In this document: positions 9,133 to 19,742 of the stretch, piece by piece
How positions within the stretch are numbered: the first letter of the stretch is position 1
Layout: the number at the start of each line of letters is the position of its first letter
Assembly: GCA_963790525.1 (NCBI GenBank)
Contig: CAWBOV010000006.1
Span: 62,001 to 126,000, forward strand
Length of the DNA: 64,000 bases
Direction: 5' to 3'
Source of the DNA: CAWBOV01 sp963790525
GTDB taxonomy: Bacteria > Actinomycetota > Actinomycetes > Mycobacteriales > Jatrophihabitantaceae
Notes under the pieces: model-generated
Seen by the model: the letters and a program-made list of their open reading frames with translations, nothing else
Told to the model about the DNA's origin: nothing
The model's database searches: none
Position numbers and translations under genes: made by a program

Positions 9133-10803
9133 GAAGCGACTACCGTGCGATCCGGGCTCGCAACGACTCCGCCTGGCTGATCCCCAACGACGGCTCCCGC
9201 ACCAACCATCAGCTGCGCACCGACATGCGCCACTACGCCGACGGCGACGAGGTCGACCTCGTCGTGGTCGGCGCGGGCGCCGGCGGCGGCGTGCTCACGC
9301 AGCGCCTGGCCCGAGCCGGCTGGCGGGTGGTGTGCCTGGACGCGGGACCGTTCTGGGACCCCGACACCGACTGGGTCTCCGACGAACGCGGCGCCCACAC
9401 CCTGTACTGGACCGAACCGCGCCAGATCGGTGGCAGCAGCCCGGTCCCGCTCGGGTCGAACAACTCCGGGCGCGGAGTGGGCGGCTCGATGGTCCACTAC
9501 GCCGGCTACACCCCTCGCTTCCACCCTTCGGACTTCGCGACCTTCACCAACGACGGGGTCGGCGCGGACTGGCCCATCGACTACACCGACCTCAAACCGT
9601 TCTACGAAGCAATCGAGCAGGAACTCCCGGTCGCCGGCCAGGACTGGCCCTGGGGTGACCCCCACTCCTACCCGCACCACGCCCACCCCGTCGGCGGTAA
9701 CGGTGACATCTTCCTGCGCGGCGCGAAGACCGCCGGCATCCAAGCCCGGGTCGGGCCGGTCGCCATCCCCAACGGCCGCTTCGGCAACCGGCCACACTGC
9801 ATCTATCGCGGCTTCTGCCTACAGGGCTGCAAGGTCAACGCCAAAGCCAGCCCGCTGATCACCCACATCCCCGACGCTCTCGCCCACGGCGCCGAAGTGC
9901 GAGCAGATTCCATGGTGACCCGTGTCGTCGTCGACGACCGCACCGGAGCCGTAACCGGCGTCAACTACATGCGCGCCGGCAAAGAGCACTACCAGCGGGC
10001 CCGGGCAGTCGCCGTCTGCGGCTACTCCATCGAAACACCCCGGCTGCTGCTGCTCTCGGCGACCGACCGTTACCCGCACGGGTTGGGCAACGAGCACGAC
10101 CAGGTCGGTCGGTACCTGATGGTGCAAGGGGCACCGCAGACCGCCGGGCGCTTCGACGACGAGATCCGCATGTACAAAGCGCCGCCGCCGGAGGTGTCTT
10201 CGGAGCAGTTCTACGAGACCGACTCGACCAAGCCCTACAAGCGGGGCTGGTCGATCCAGACCGTCAGCCCGCTACCGATCACCTGGGCCGAGCACGTCAC
10301 CGCCCAAGGGCACTGGGGCGCGCCGCTTCGCGAATACATGCGCGACTACGTCCACTGGGCCACCCTCGGTGCGCTGTGCGAGTACCTGCCCCAGCCCGAC
10401 AACCGGGTCACCCTCGCCGACGAGAAAGACCGTCACGGGCTGCCGGTCGCGCACTTCTCCTACAGCCAATGCGACAACGACCAACAACTAACCAAAGCCG
10501 CGACCACCTCCATGGAAACAATTCTGAAAGCCGCCGGCGCTACCGAAGTCATGACCATCGACCGCTACGCCCACCTCGTCGGCGGCGCCCGGATGGCCAC
10601 CCGGGCCGAGGACGGCGTCGTCGACTGCGAACCATCGTGTGTTCGGAGTCCCGAACCTTTACCTCGTCGACGGCTCGACCCTGCCCACGCAGGGGTCAGC
10701 AAACCCGGCGCTGACCATCATGGCCCTAGCCGCCCGCGCAGCCGACCGGCTCATCACCCAAGGCCGGCGCGGCCTCACCGAGCAACAGACGGAGCCATCA
10801 TGA
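9129..10803 (+). CDS. GMC-family FAD oxidoreductase (sugar/sugar-acid dehydrogenase), one frameshift
   Basis: This is the FAD-binding catalytic subunit. The dinucleotide motif VVVGAGAGGGVLTQRLARAG is at about residues 43-62, and the GMC block HYAGYTPRFHPSDF is present. The typical C-terminal block (GVPNLYLVDGSTLPTQGSAN, then ALTIMALAARAADR) is reached only after a one-base shift near 10630. Joined length is about 557 residues. The preceding subunit-3 gene points to a gluconate-, glucose- or sorbitol-type dehydrogenase acting on quinone. GTG 9129 overlaps the previous stop, and its TGA overlaps the next ATG at 10800. Confidence 0.88.
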
Positions 10804-11901
10804 GCCGCACCCCCACGCCGACCATCAGCGGTGTCAGCACCGCGATCTACACCTTCCCGACCCCGGAACCCGAAGCCGACGGCACCCTGCAGTGGGACGC
10901 CACCACCGCAGTCACCGTCACCCTCACCGCCGGCGGCCAGACCGGCCTGGGCTGGACCTACTCCGCCCCAGCCGCCGCCGCCGTCATCCACGACAAACTC
11001 GCCGACGCCGTCCGTGACCGCGACGCCCACGACATCACCGCGGCTGGTCCGCGATGCACCGCGCCTGCCGCAACCTGGGCACCAAAGGCCTGGTCATGCA
11101 GGCCATCAGCGCCGTCGACATGGCCTGGTGGGACCTCAAAGCCCGGCTCTTGGACGTGCCGATCTCGACCCTGCTCGGCCAATGCCGCACCGAAGTGCCG
11201 ATCTACGGCTCGGGCGGGTTCACCACCCTGTCCGACGCCCAACTCGAGGAACAAGTCGACTGGTGGCGATCAGTGGGCTGCACCGCGATGAAGATCAAGA
11301 TCGGCGAATCCTGGGGCACCCGCACCAAGCGCGACCTGGCCCGCGTCGAACACCTGCACCCGGATCACCGACGCCGACCACCGACCTGATGGTGGACGCC
11401 AACGGCGGCTACAGCATCGGCCAGGCCCGCCGGGTCGGCGCCGCACTCGACGACCTAGGGGTCAGCTGGTTCGAGGAACCCGTCAGCAGCGACGACACCA
11501 CCGGACTGGCGCACCTGCGGGCCGCGTTGCGGTGCGACATCGCCGCGGGGGAGTACGCCGCCGACCTCTACGACGTCCGCGCGCTGCTGCCGGTGGTGGA
11601 CTGCCTGCAGCTGGACGCCACCCGCTGCGGCGGCTACACCGGCTGGCTGCGCGGCGCCGCCCTGGCCCAGTCGCAGAACCTGCAGGTGTCCGCGCATTGC
11701 GCACCCTCGCTGCACGCCTACGTCGCCGCCGCCGTGCCGAACCTGCGCCACGTCGAATGGTTCGTCGACCACGCCCGCCTCGAACCGCTGCTGGTCGACG
11801 GACTGCCCGAGGCCCGCGGCGGAGCCCTGCATCTGGAGACCAGCTCGCCCGGGCACGGCATGAGCATCCGCGGCGACGCTGAGCAATGGTGCGTCGGATG
11901 A
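10800..11901 (+). CDS. Enolase-superfamily dehydratase (mandelate racemase/muconate lactonizing type), two frameshifts
   Basis: Enolase-superfamily members abstract the proton alpha to a carboxylate, for example in gluconate or galactonate dehydratases. The barrel shows the KxK catalytic lysines (AMKIKIGESWG) and three metal-site segments: MVDANGGY, FEEPVS and AAGEYAAD. The late histidine region SAHCAPSLHAYVAAA follows. Shifts lie near 11040 and 11375; the joined product is about 366 residues, the normal size. Its ATG overlaps the GMC stop. The context suggests a sugar-acid dehydratase following the dehydrogenase, but the substrate is inferred only. Confidence 0.85.
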
Positions 11902-11976
11902 ACCCGACGCACCGCTCACGCGCGCACGAAGAACAATCGGGCCCCGCGGCGAGGCTATGCACTGCAGGAGGCCACC

Positions 11977-12322
11977 GTGAACAAACAAGACCTGCCCAAC
12001 TGGCATTCGACGTTCTCCGCCGACGCTGACGTCGCGACCTCCACCGCTCATGCCCGCGGGGAACTCGACCGGCTCACCGTCGATCTGCTGTGGGGCACCA
12101 TCGACGTGCTGATCCGGGCCGGTCACTACCGCATCACCCTCGACCTCGCCGACGTCACCAAGCATCGACGCGGCGGGGGTCAAACTGCTCGTCGCGCTGC
12201 AACACAGCCTGGCCACCCACGCCGGTGAGCTCACGATCATCAACGCCCGATCCCGAGTGTGGGACGCCCTGCAACACGGCCACGTGGTCGCCGTCCCATT
12301 GCCTATCGAACGAGGCCAATGA
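11977..12322 (+). CDS. STAS-domain protein (anti-sigma-factor antagonist-like), one frameshift
   Basis: The GTG start follows AGGAGG. The first part (ELDRLTVDLLWGTIDVLIRA, then HYRITLDLADVT) and, after a shift near 12165, the part SIDAAGVKLLVALQHSLATH form a STAS fold. The serine after LADVT is at the position phosphorylated in SpoIIAA-like proteins. These bind anti-sigma kinases and so control stress sigma factors. The stop overlaps the ATG of the FAD/Fe-S dehydrogenase gene, which is an odd partner for a STAS protein. No anti-sigma kinase gene is nearby. Confidence 0.75.
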
Positions 12323-15240
12323 GCCCGATGCCGCCGTCCGAGACCTTGTCCGTCGAGACGTTGCGCGAAACACTTGACGACGCCGTCGACGGCGAGGTCC
12401 GCTTCGATGCCGGTTCCCGCGCGGCCTACTCCACCGACGCCCCCAACTACCGGCAGCTACCCATCGGCGTCGTCGTCCCGCACACGGTTGATGCCGGCAG
12501 TCGCGGTGTGCGCGCGGCTGGGCGTGCCGGTCCTGTCCCGAGGTGGCGGCACCAGCCTGGCTGGGCAGGCCACCAACACGGCCGTCGTGCTGGACTGGTC
12601 CAAGTACTGCCACCGCCTGCTGGAGGTGAACACCGAAGCCCGCACCTGCATCGTGGAGCCCGGCATCGTGTTGGACACCCTCAACGACGAGCTCAGCGAG
12701 ACCGGGCTGCGCTTCGGTCCCGAACCGGCCACCCACGACCACTGCACCCTGGGCGGCATGATCGGCAACAACTCCTGCGGGGCCACCGCCCAACGCACCG
12801 GCAAAGTCGTCGACAACGTCGTCCGCCTCGATCCTGCTGTACGACGGCACCAGACTGTGGGTCGGCGCCACCTCCGAAGACGACTACGACCGGGTCGTGT
12901 CCGCCGGCGGCCGGATCGCCGATCTTTACGCGTCACTACGAGCACTGCGCGATACCTATCTGGGCGAGATCCGTACTGGCTATCCCAAGATCCCGCGCCG
13001 GGTGTCGGGCTACAACCTCGACAGTCTGCTGCCGGAAAACGGCTTCCATCTCGCGCGGGCGCTGATCGGCAGCGAATCCACCTGCGTCACCGTGCTCCAC
13101 TCGGAAGTACAGCTCGTCGAGCGCCTGCCCCAGCGGGCCCTGGTCGTGCTGGGCTACCCCGACATCTATCAGGCCGCGGACGCCGTCCCCGAGCTGCTGA
13201 CCCTCAGCGAGCCCATCGCGCTGGAGGGCATGGACGATGCCCTGATCGACGCCGAACGACGCAAGCACATTAACAACGCCGGCCTCGCCGACCTCCCCAA
13301 CGGGGCTGGCTGGCTGCTGGCCCAATTCGGCGCCAAAGACCGAGACACCGCGACCGCCCAGGCCCACGCCCTGCTCGTCGCCCTTGCCGACACCCCGCAT
13401 GCACCGACGATCAGTGTGCTCGACGACCCCGAGCGGGAAGACGCGCTGTGGCAGGTCCGCGAAGCCGGCTTGGGCACAGCCGCGCGCAGCCCCAGCGCGC
13501 GCGACGCGTGGCCGGGCTGGGAAGACTCCGCCGTCGCTCCGGAGGACCTCGGCGACTACCTGCGCGACCTCCACGCGCTGTGCGAGCGCTCCGGCTACGG
13601 GCGGCCCGCGCTGTATGGGCCCTTCGGCCAAGCCTGCATCCACACCCGCATCCCCTTCGACCTCGACACCGCCGACGGCGTCGCTGACTCCCGCCGCTTC
13701 CTGGAACAGGCGGCCGACCTGGTCGTCTCCTACGGCGGCTCGCTGTCCGGTGAGCACGGCGACGGGCAAGGCCGCGCCGAGTTGCTGCCCCGCATGTTCA
13801 GCCCAGCCCTGATCCGAGCCTTCGCCGAATTCAAAGCCATCTTCGACCCGCGGCAACCGGATGAACCCCGGCAAGATCACCGCCCCCCGCGCCCTGGACA
13901 CTGACCTGCGGCTAGGCCCGCACTGGCATCCCCGCACCCGCGGGACACCTGCACTTCGCCTACCCCGAGGATCGACGGCAGCTTCAGCCGGGCGGTCGGG
14001 CGCTGCGTCGGGGTCGGCAAATGCCGCCACGACAGCGGCGGGAGTGATGTGCCCGTCCTACATGGCCACCCGCGAGGAGGAACACTCCACCCGCGGCCGC
14101 GCCCGGCTGCTGTTCGAGATGCTGCACGGCCACCCCGACAGCCCCGATCACCGACGGCTGGCGCAGCGACGCCGTCAAAGACGCACTCGACCTGTGCCTG
14201 TCCTGCAAAGGCTGCAAAGGCGACTGCCCGGTCAACGTCGACATGGCCACCTACAAAGCTGAGTTCCTCGCCCACTACTACGCGCGACGCCAATGGCGTC
14301 GGCACCGCTCCGACCTGTCCATGGGCTGGCTACCCGCCCTGCTTCGAGTCAGCGCCACGCGTGCACGCCGCCCCCCTCATCAACGCCGTCACCACCACTC
14401 CCGGCCTACGCCGTGCCGTGACCGCCGCCGCGGGTGTCGACCGGCGCCGACAGATCCCACGATTGGCTAACACCACGCTGCGCAACTGGTATCAGGCCCG
14501 CGGGCCGCGCGGCGCGGGCCACCGAGGACCGGTGCTGCTGTGGCCGGACACCTTCACCAACTACCTCAACCCGGCCGTGGGACGGGCCGCGATCAGCGTG
14601 CTGGAAGACGCCGGCTGGCGTGTTCTGCTCCCACCCGGCGGACTGTGCTGCGGACTGACCTGGATCAGCACCGGCCAACTGTCCACCGCCAAACGCGTAC
14701 TCCACAAGACGGTCACCGCCCTCGCCGGGCATGTCCGCGTGGGCGGACTCATCGTCGGCCTGGAGCCCAGCTGCACCACCGTCTTCCGCTCCGACGCCGC
14801 CGAGCTTTTCCCTCATGATCACGACGTGGCCCGGCTGCAACGCCAAACCGTCACTTTCGCCGAACTCCTCACCGCACACAGCCCAGGCTGGCAACCACCG
14901 ACCGTCGCGCGCGAGGCCATCGTGCAACGCCATTGCCACCAGCACGCCGTTCTCGGCGGACGCCGACGCCGATCTCATGCGGCGCGCTGGCATCCGCGCC
15001 GACGTCCTGGACTCCGGCTGCTGCGGCCTGGCTGGCAACTTCGGCTTCACCGCCGGCCACTACGACATCAGCCAGGCCTGCGCCGAACGCGTCCTATTCC
15101 CGGCGCTGCGCAGGGCGGAGCCAGACACTTTGGTCTTGGCCGACGGATTCAGCTGCCGCACCCAAATCAGTCAGTCTGACCTGACGACGAGGCCTATCCA
15201 TGTCGCGCAAGCACTGCACGCGGGACTGACGCCCCCATGA
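12319..15240 (+). CDS. FAD-binding and (Fe-S)-binding dehydrogenase (D-lactate/2-hydroxyacid type), many frameshifts
   Basis: A single large protein of about 970 residues read through several one-base shifts (near 12490, 12840, 13860, 13990, 14150, 14350 and 14940). Parts in order: a PCMH-type FAD-binding domain (LSRGGGTSLAGQATNTAVVL; PATHDHCTLGGMIGNNSCGA), an FAD-oxidase C-terminal domain (LSGEHGDGQGRAELLPRMF), a 4Fe-4S ferredoxin segment (DLCLSCKGCKGDCPVNVDMA) preceded by VMCPSYMATREEEHSTRGRA, and two CCG domains (GGLCCGLTWIS; DSGCCGLAGNFGF). This layout is that of membrane-associated 2-hydroxyacid dehydrogenases feeding the respiratory chain. ATG 12319 overlaps the STAS stop. The substrate cannot be read from sequence. 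Confidence 0.87.
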
Positions 15241-15401
15241 CTCCGAGCAGTTGGACATCGATGGCGCGCGGCGGTCCTACCGCCACCGTGACTGACCACG
15301 AATCGCTGTTTGGCAGATGAAAGTCGCACTGGGACGGCGCACCAGCTGGCTTGGCGCCGAAGGCGTTCACCATCAAGCCTCCAGGAGAAGGAAGTGACGA
15401 C

Positions 15402-15590
15402 ATGGCAACCGTGCACGTTCGAGGCGCCGGCCATCCCGGGGACCCATGCCAAATCGTGGTTACGCTGAGCGAGGACGACGTCAAGCGCGCTCGTGCCCCC
15501 GAATCGATCGTTCTCGACGTATCGGCCATGAGCTACAACGCAGACCCCCAGATCCGCACAGTTGTCGTGCAGATCGGCGACGAGACGTAG
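15402..15590 (+). CDS. Small hypothetical protein (62 aa)
   Basis: ATG 15402 follows a strong purine-rich ribosome site (AGGAGAAGGAAG). The product is short and soluble, mixing beta and helix (CQIVVTLSEDDVKRARAPES), and resembles no family I can name. It stands alone 161 bases after the large dehydrogenase. A longer in-frame start at 15351 lacks such a site. Confidence 0.55.
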   Translation: MATVHVRGAGHPGDPCQIVVTLSEDDVKRARAPESIVLDVSAMSYNADPQIRTVVVQIGDET

Positions 15591-15997
15591 CCGATGCCGG
15601 CCTGCGTCCGCGCAGCCAGCCGTCTCGGTGCATCCAGTGACCGCGCTACGCACGCCGGTGTCCGAGCCGAACAGGAGACTTTCAATCACGGCGCCGACTG
15701 TGACGGTGACGGGGAGCATCCGCCCGCTGCCACTCGTCGCAATCCGTGATGAAGGACGTCACGCCAACTCGCCTCGCGCAGAATCAACGATGGCGCGGCC
15801 GGTGACGCCAACCCAGGCCTGGCCCACATGACCGGCACACGCCCGAAATCCGGAGCCTGGAATACGTTCACTGCAAGTTTGAATGACGCCTCTGCCCCGC
15901 GACTGGCACGGGCCTCAGCACCAGGCACCGAACCCACCGGTACCAGGCTGGCCCGTCGTCCACACTTGCAGCCGAAGCCCTTGTCAGACGGCCACCG
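15591..15997. other. Intergenic stretch, no supported gene
   Basis: There are only short frames without domains and no clear hairpin terminator. It may carry the promoter of the GAF-ANTAR gene, but no clear elements are seen. Confidence 0.35.
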
Positions 15998-16831
15998 GTG
16001 ACCGGCGATCCGCAACGCGGTTGCCTCCGGTCCGCGGTCGGCTGCAAGCCCACGATCTGCAACAGTGGTGTCGTGGCGACGTCAGATGAGCATGAACGTG
16101 GACAAGACTTCGCGGCCCTCGCTGAGCTCGCGGAGGCGTTCAACGCGCTGGTGCAGGCGTTGCATGACGGTGATCCGGTGGTGCTCAGTGCCGTCCGCAT
16201 CCTTGAGATTGCGGCCCAATGCATGCCCCGCAGCCAACACGCCGCCCTGACCATCATTGACCACGGCCATGTCCGTAATGTCGCCGCGACCAGCGACGTC
16301 CCGGCCCTGGTGGACCGTATTCGCGACGACACTGAGCAAGGACCGGCGCTAGATGTGCTCGACATCAACGACGTCGTAGTCAGCGGCGAGCTGGCCGATG
16401 ACCCGCGCTGGCCGCTGTTCGGCGCCCAGGTCACCGATGCCACATCCATTCGCAGCATCGTCAGCTACCGGCTCTACCTCAGCCCTGAGCATCGGGCCGC
16501 CCTAACGTTCTACTCCGACTGGCCTTACGCCTTTGACGACATCGCCATCGCCACGGGGGCGATCTTCGCGGCCTACGGGTCGCTCACACTCACCAGCGAA
16601 CTGGTGCTCAGCGAACGGGTCACCGCCCGCCGCAGCGCCGATGTGCACCGCGAAATTGGAGTGGCGGTCGGCATCCTGATGGCGACCGCCGATCTCAGCA
16701 CAGAGTCGGCCTACCAGCAGCTGCACCAAGCAAGCCAGCAGCTGCACCGAACCCTACCGAACCTGGCCCGTCACGTCATCACTCATCGCGCCATGCCAGA
16801 TGTTCCCAGCTCCGACGCCGTAGGCCCGTAG
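15998..16831 (+). CDS. GAF and ANTAR domain-containing regulator
   Basis: The N-terminal two thirds form a GAF-type sensor (ILEIAAQCMPRSQHAALTII, then the TSIRSIVSYRLYLS core). The C-terminal ANTAR domain (DVHREIGVAVGILMATADLS) is an RNA-binding antiterminator module. ANTAR proteins act on nascent transcripts carrying paired hairpins. The start is unsure: ATG 15998 gives 277 residues, and GTG 16073 would give 252 and begins nearer the conserved part. There is no strong Shine-Dalgarno at either. The frame is intact. Confidence 0.85.
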   Translation: MTGDPQRGCLRSAVGCKPTICNSGVVATSDEHERGQDFAALAELAEAFNALVQALHDGDPVVLSAVRILEIAAQCMPRSQHAALTIIDHGHVRNVAATSDVPALVDRIRDDTEQGPALDVLDINDVVVSGELADDPRWPLFGAQVTDATSIRSIVSYRLYLSPEHRAALTFYSDWPYAFDDIAIATGAIFAAYGSLTLTSELVLSERVTARRSADVHREIGVAVGILMATADLSTESAYQQLHQASQQLHRTLPNLARHVITHRAMPDVPSSDAVGP

Positions 16832-16857
16832 ATCGGGCGTTCACGTCGTCCGCGGTT

Positions 16858-17244
16858 CTACTTTCCTTGTTCCTGAGGCCTGGGCTTACTGCGCTTCGGC
16901 GCCGCCACGGGGCCGGAATCCGCCTCGGCGGGCGCGTCGTCGGTACCGCTCGGTGGCGGCTCGGACGCGCGGAGAATGGACCCGTTCTCGGTTGTCTCCG
17001 CCTCGAGGTCGTCAAACCACACGCCGCCTGAGCCGAGGTAGCGGAAGTGGATGTCCTCGTCCGAGTCCACGACCACGACCACGCTGCGCTGGCCGTCCTC
17101 TCGCAACTCCAGAACGTGGACGCCTGGTGTCCACTGATTGAAGGAGCCGACGACGGACACACTCCCCTCGTGGACATCACCGGGCAGCTCAAAGATGACG
17201 ATCGTCTGACCGGTCCCAGCCTCAACTTCGCGACGTGCTGTCAT
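16858..17244 (-). CDS. AMPK-type glycogen-binding (CBM48-like) domain protein
   Basis: A 128-residue protein with an immunoglobulin-like E-set fold: VIFELPGDVHEGSVSVVGSF, then NQWTPGVHVLEL, and the HFRYLGSGGVWFDDLEAE strand pair. GSFNQWTPG is the carbohydrate-binding hallmark seen in AMPK beta subunits and isoamylase N-domains. The C-terminal third is a charged, proline-rich disordered tail. It lies just upstream of MarR copy 2 on the same strand, 18 bases before its stop. With GH15 and the epimerase nearby, it may bind alpha-glucan; this is inference. Confidence 0.8.
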   Translation of the reverse strand: MTARREVEAGTGQTIVIFELPGDVHEGSVSVVGSFNQWTPGVHVLELREDGQRSVVVVVDSDEDIHFRYLGSGGVWFDDLEAETTENGSILRASEPPPSGTDDAPAEADSGPVAAPKRSKPRPQEQGK

Positions 17245-17262
17245 ACCTTTGCGCCCTTAACG

Positions 17263-17739
17263 TTAGTGAGTCCAATGCATCTCGCCGGCGGATTCCGGGA
17301 CCTCGCCCGCGGCAGCGGCAAACGATTCCAACGCGGCCGGCAGCGCGCGACGCTTGGATTGCGGCATCAGCTGGACGACCTTTTCGACGGCGGCGCGCCG
17401 ATGATCGAACACCGAGTCCACTAACGCCTGCCCTTGGACGGTCAACGTCAACACGACGTTGCGCCGGTCACTGGGATCATCCCGACGATGCACCAACCCC
17501 GCCACCACCAACCGCTCGACCGCCCGGGTGGCGTTCGACGGATGAACGCCCAATGACCCTGCGACTTTGACCAGGTTGAGCGGTCCCTGCGTAGCCAACA
17601 TGACAAGAACGCGCAACTGCGGCAGCGACACCTCATCCTCGACCTCGGCGACCGAGTCGGCGACCACCGCCACTAGCACCCGGGCAGCTGCCATCACCGC
17701 GTCGACCTCGCGAGTAAGCGCTGGGTCTGACGTGGGCAT
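17263..17739 (-). CDS. MarR-family transcriptional regulator (copy 2)
   Basis: This has 158 residues from ATG 17739. I prefer this start to upstream ones because it aligns with MarR copy 1 and leaves the shared motif at 17791-17802 outside the coding region. The recognition region is LVKVAGSLGVHPSNATRAVE, and the wing is HRRDDPSDRRNVVLTLTVQG. It is divergent from the phytoene-desaturase-like gene, which it probably controls together with itself. Its similarity to the MarR at 5427-5936 indicates duplication within this accessory region. Confidence 0.92.
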   Translation of the reverse strand: MPTSDPALTREVDAVMAAARVLVAVVADSVAEVEDEVSLPQLRVLVMLATQGPLNLVKVAGSLGVHPSNATRAVERLVVAGLVHRRDDPSDRRNVVLTLTVQGQALVDSVFDHRRAAVEKVVQLMPQSKRRALPAALESFAAAAGEVPESAGEMHWTH

Positions 17740-17790
17740 CTCAATTTTGCGTGGCGACACGGGTAGAGTGTGGACTAAAAGGTGCGCTCG

Positions 17791-17802
17791 CGCAACCATT
17801 GC
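17791..17802. promoter_or_regulatory. Second copy of the candidate MarR operator core
   Basis: CGCAACCATTGC differs by one base from the core of the palindrome at 5966-5980 (CGCAACCGTTGC). It lies about 52 bases before MarR copy 2, facing the divergent FAD oxidase gene. Binding by one or both MarR proteins is inferred. Confidence 0.5.
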
Positions 17803-17936
17803 TGAATCGAAGACGATGGGCACTTCTACGGCGACCCGATCGCCTTCCTCAACCCCAGCCGGGACGGAGACGAAACTAGCCACCGCGCTCCGACTGCGCA
17901 GGGCCGGGGTATGCAATCGCACAAAAGGGGCAGCAT

Positions 17937-19554
17937 ATGAGCAGACGTCGACCGGGGCCACGCGATGATGGCGCGCCCGACGCCGTCATCATCGGCGCCG
18001 GACATAACGGGCTAGTCGCCGCCAACATCCTGCTCGATGCCGGCTGGAGCGTTGCCGTCTGCGAGGCAAATAGTGAGGCCGGCGGCGCCGTGAGGTCGGG
18101 CGAGGTGACCGTCCCGGGATTTCGGACTGACCTGTTCAGCGCGTTCTATCCGCTGTCGGCAGCCTCCCCCGCCCTGGCCGCGTTGTCTCTGGGCGACTGG
18201 GGCCTGAGGTGGCGACGCGCACCCGCGGTGTTGTCGCACATCTTCCCGGACGGGCGAACGGCGACGCTGTGGCAGGACGCGCAGCGCACCGCCCAATCGC
18301 TGGGCGAGTTCCACAGCGCTGACGGTGATGCGTGGATTACGCTCACCCAGCAATGGGATGACATCCGTGAGCACGTCATCCAGGCCCTGTTCCAGCCGTT
18401 TCCGCCGATCTGGCCAGCCCTGAAACTGGTGCATGATCTCGGCTTTGGAGACACCCTTCGGATGACGCGGATGGCACTACAGCCCGTGCGCCGCTTCGGG
18501 CAGGAACAGTTTCACGGAGCCGGCGGCCCGATGCTGCTGGCCGGCAACGCGCTACATGCTGATCTGTCCCCGGACGGGGCGGGCAGCGCGCTGTACGGGT
18601 GGCTGCTGGCCATGCTCGGACACAGTTACGGGTTCCCGGTCCCCGCCGGGGGCGCCGACCAGCTCGTGGCGGCGCTCGTGCGACGGCTCGAGGCCCGCGG
18701 CGGCCAGCTCCACCTCAACACGCCGGTATGCGGCGTCGACGTGGCCTCCGGATCGGCGACCGGGGTGATGCTCGAATCGGGCGTCCGGATTCGCGCACGG
18801 CGAGCCGTCCTGGCCGACGTGGCCGCCCCCGCGCTGTACCGACAGCTGGTCGGAAGCGGTCAGTTGCCGGCCCGATTCTTGGCTGATTTGGACAACTTTG
18901 AATGGGACACCCCGACGCTGAAAATCGATTGGGCCCTGGGTACGCCCGTGCCGTGGACCGCGCCCGATCCAGCGCTTGCCGGCACTGTGCATCTGGGCGT
19001 GGATCTCGACGGTCTCAGCGACTATGCCGGGGACCTGGCCACCGGACGAATCCCGACTCGCCCGTTCGTGCTGTTCGGACAGATGTCGCACCGCTGATCC
19101 CGAGCGCTCCCCGGCCGGGACCGAGTCGGCGTGGGCCTACACCCATCTGCCTCGAGGATTCAATGGCGACCCGCAGATCGTCGCTGAGCACGTCGCCCGG
19201 GTCGAGGCAGTTCTTGAGCGGCACGCGCCCGGCTTCGGCGCCTCGGTGCTCGCACGGTATGTGCAAGCCCCGGCCGATCTACAGCGCAGCGACGCCAACC
19301 TGATCGACGGGGCGATCAACGGCGGAACCGCGCAACTGCACCAACAAGCGGTGTTCCGTCCGGTGCCCGGACTCGGGGGAGCCGTCACACCCATCGACCG
19401 GCTGTTCCTGGCCGGTTCTTCGGCCCACCCCGGCGGCGGGGTCCACGGTGGTCCCGGCGCCAACGCGGCCGCGGCCGCCCTGGCCCGAGCAACCTTCACT
19501 GGCGGGCTGCGTCGCTCGGCGCAGGACGCCCTGATGCGCCGGATCTACTCCTAG
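17937..19554 (+). CDS. Phytoene desaturase-like FAD-dependent oxidoreductase, one frameshift
   Basis: The FAD-binding Rossmann motif VIIGAGHNGLVAANILLDAG and the following CEANSEAGGAVRSGE place it in the NAD(P)/FAD amine-oxidase and carotenoid-desaturase superfamily. A shift at about 19090 turns GQMSHR-stop into the expected TADPERSPAGTESAWAYTHL frame, which runs to the C-terminal FAD block FLAGSSAHPGGGVHGGPGAN. Joined length is about 539 residues. The substrate is unknown, and no other carotenoid gene is nearby. It is divergent from MarR copy 2 with the shared motif between them. Confidence 0.88.
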
Positions 19555-19742
19555 CCAGCCGCGGGTGGTCGGCTCGCTGCGAGCCGTGTCGGCAGCCGTT
19601 AGGGCGTTCGCCCAAGCGCAATCGTCGGAAGTCCGCAGGCCCCCGCGTCACGCCATGGGCTTTCTGCTGGTCCCGCCGACCGGAAGAATGAGCGCGGTGA
19701 AGGCGGAGCCACAGGACGCCGGAGGAGGTCCGGCTACTCGGC

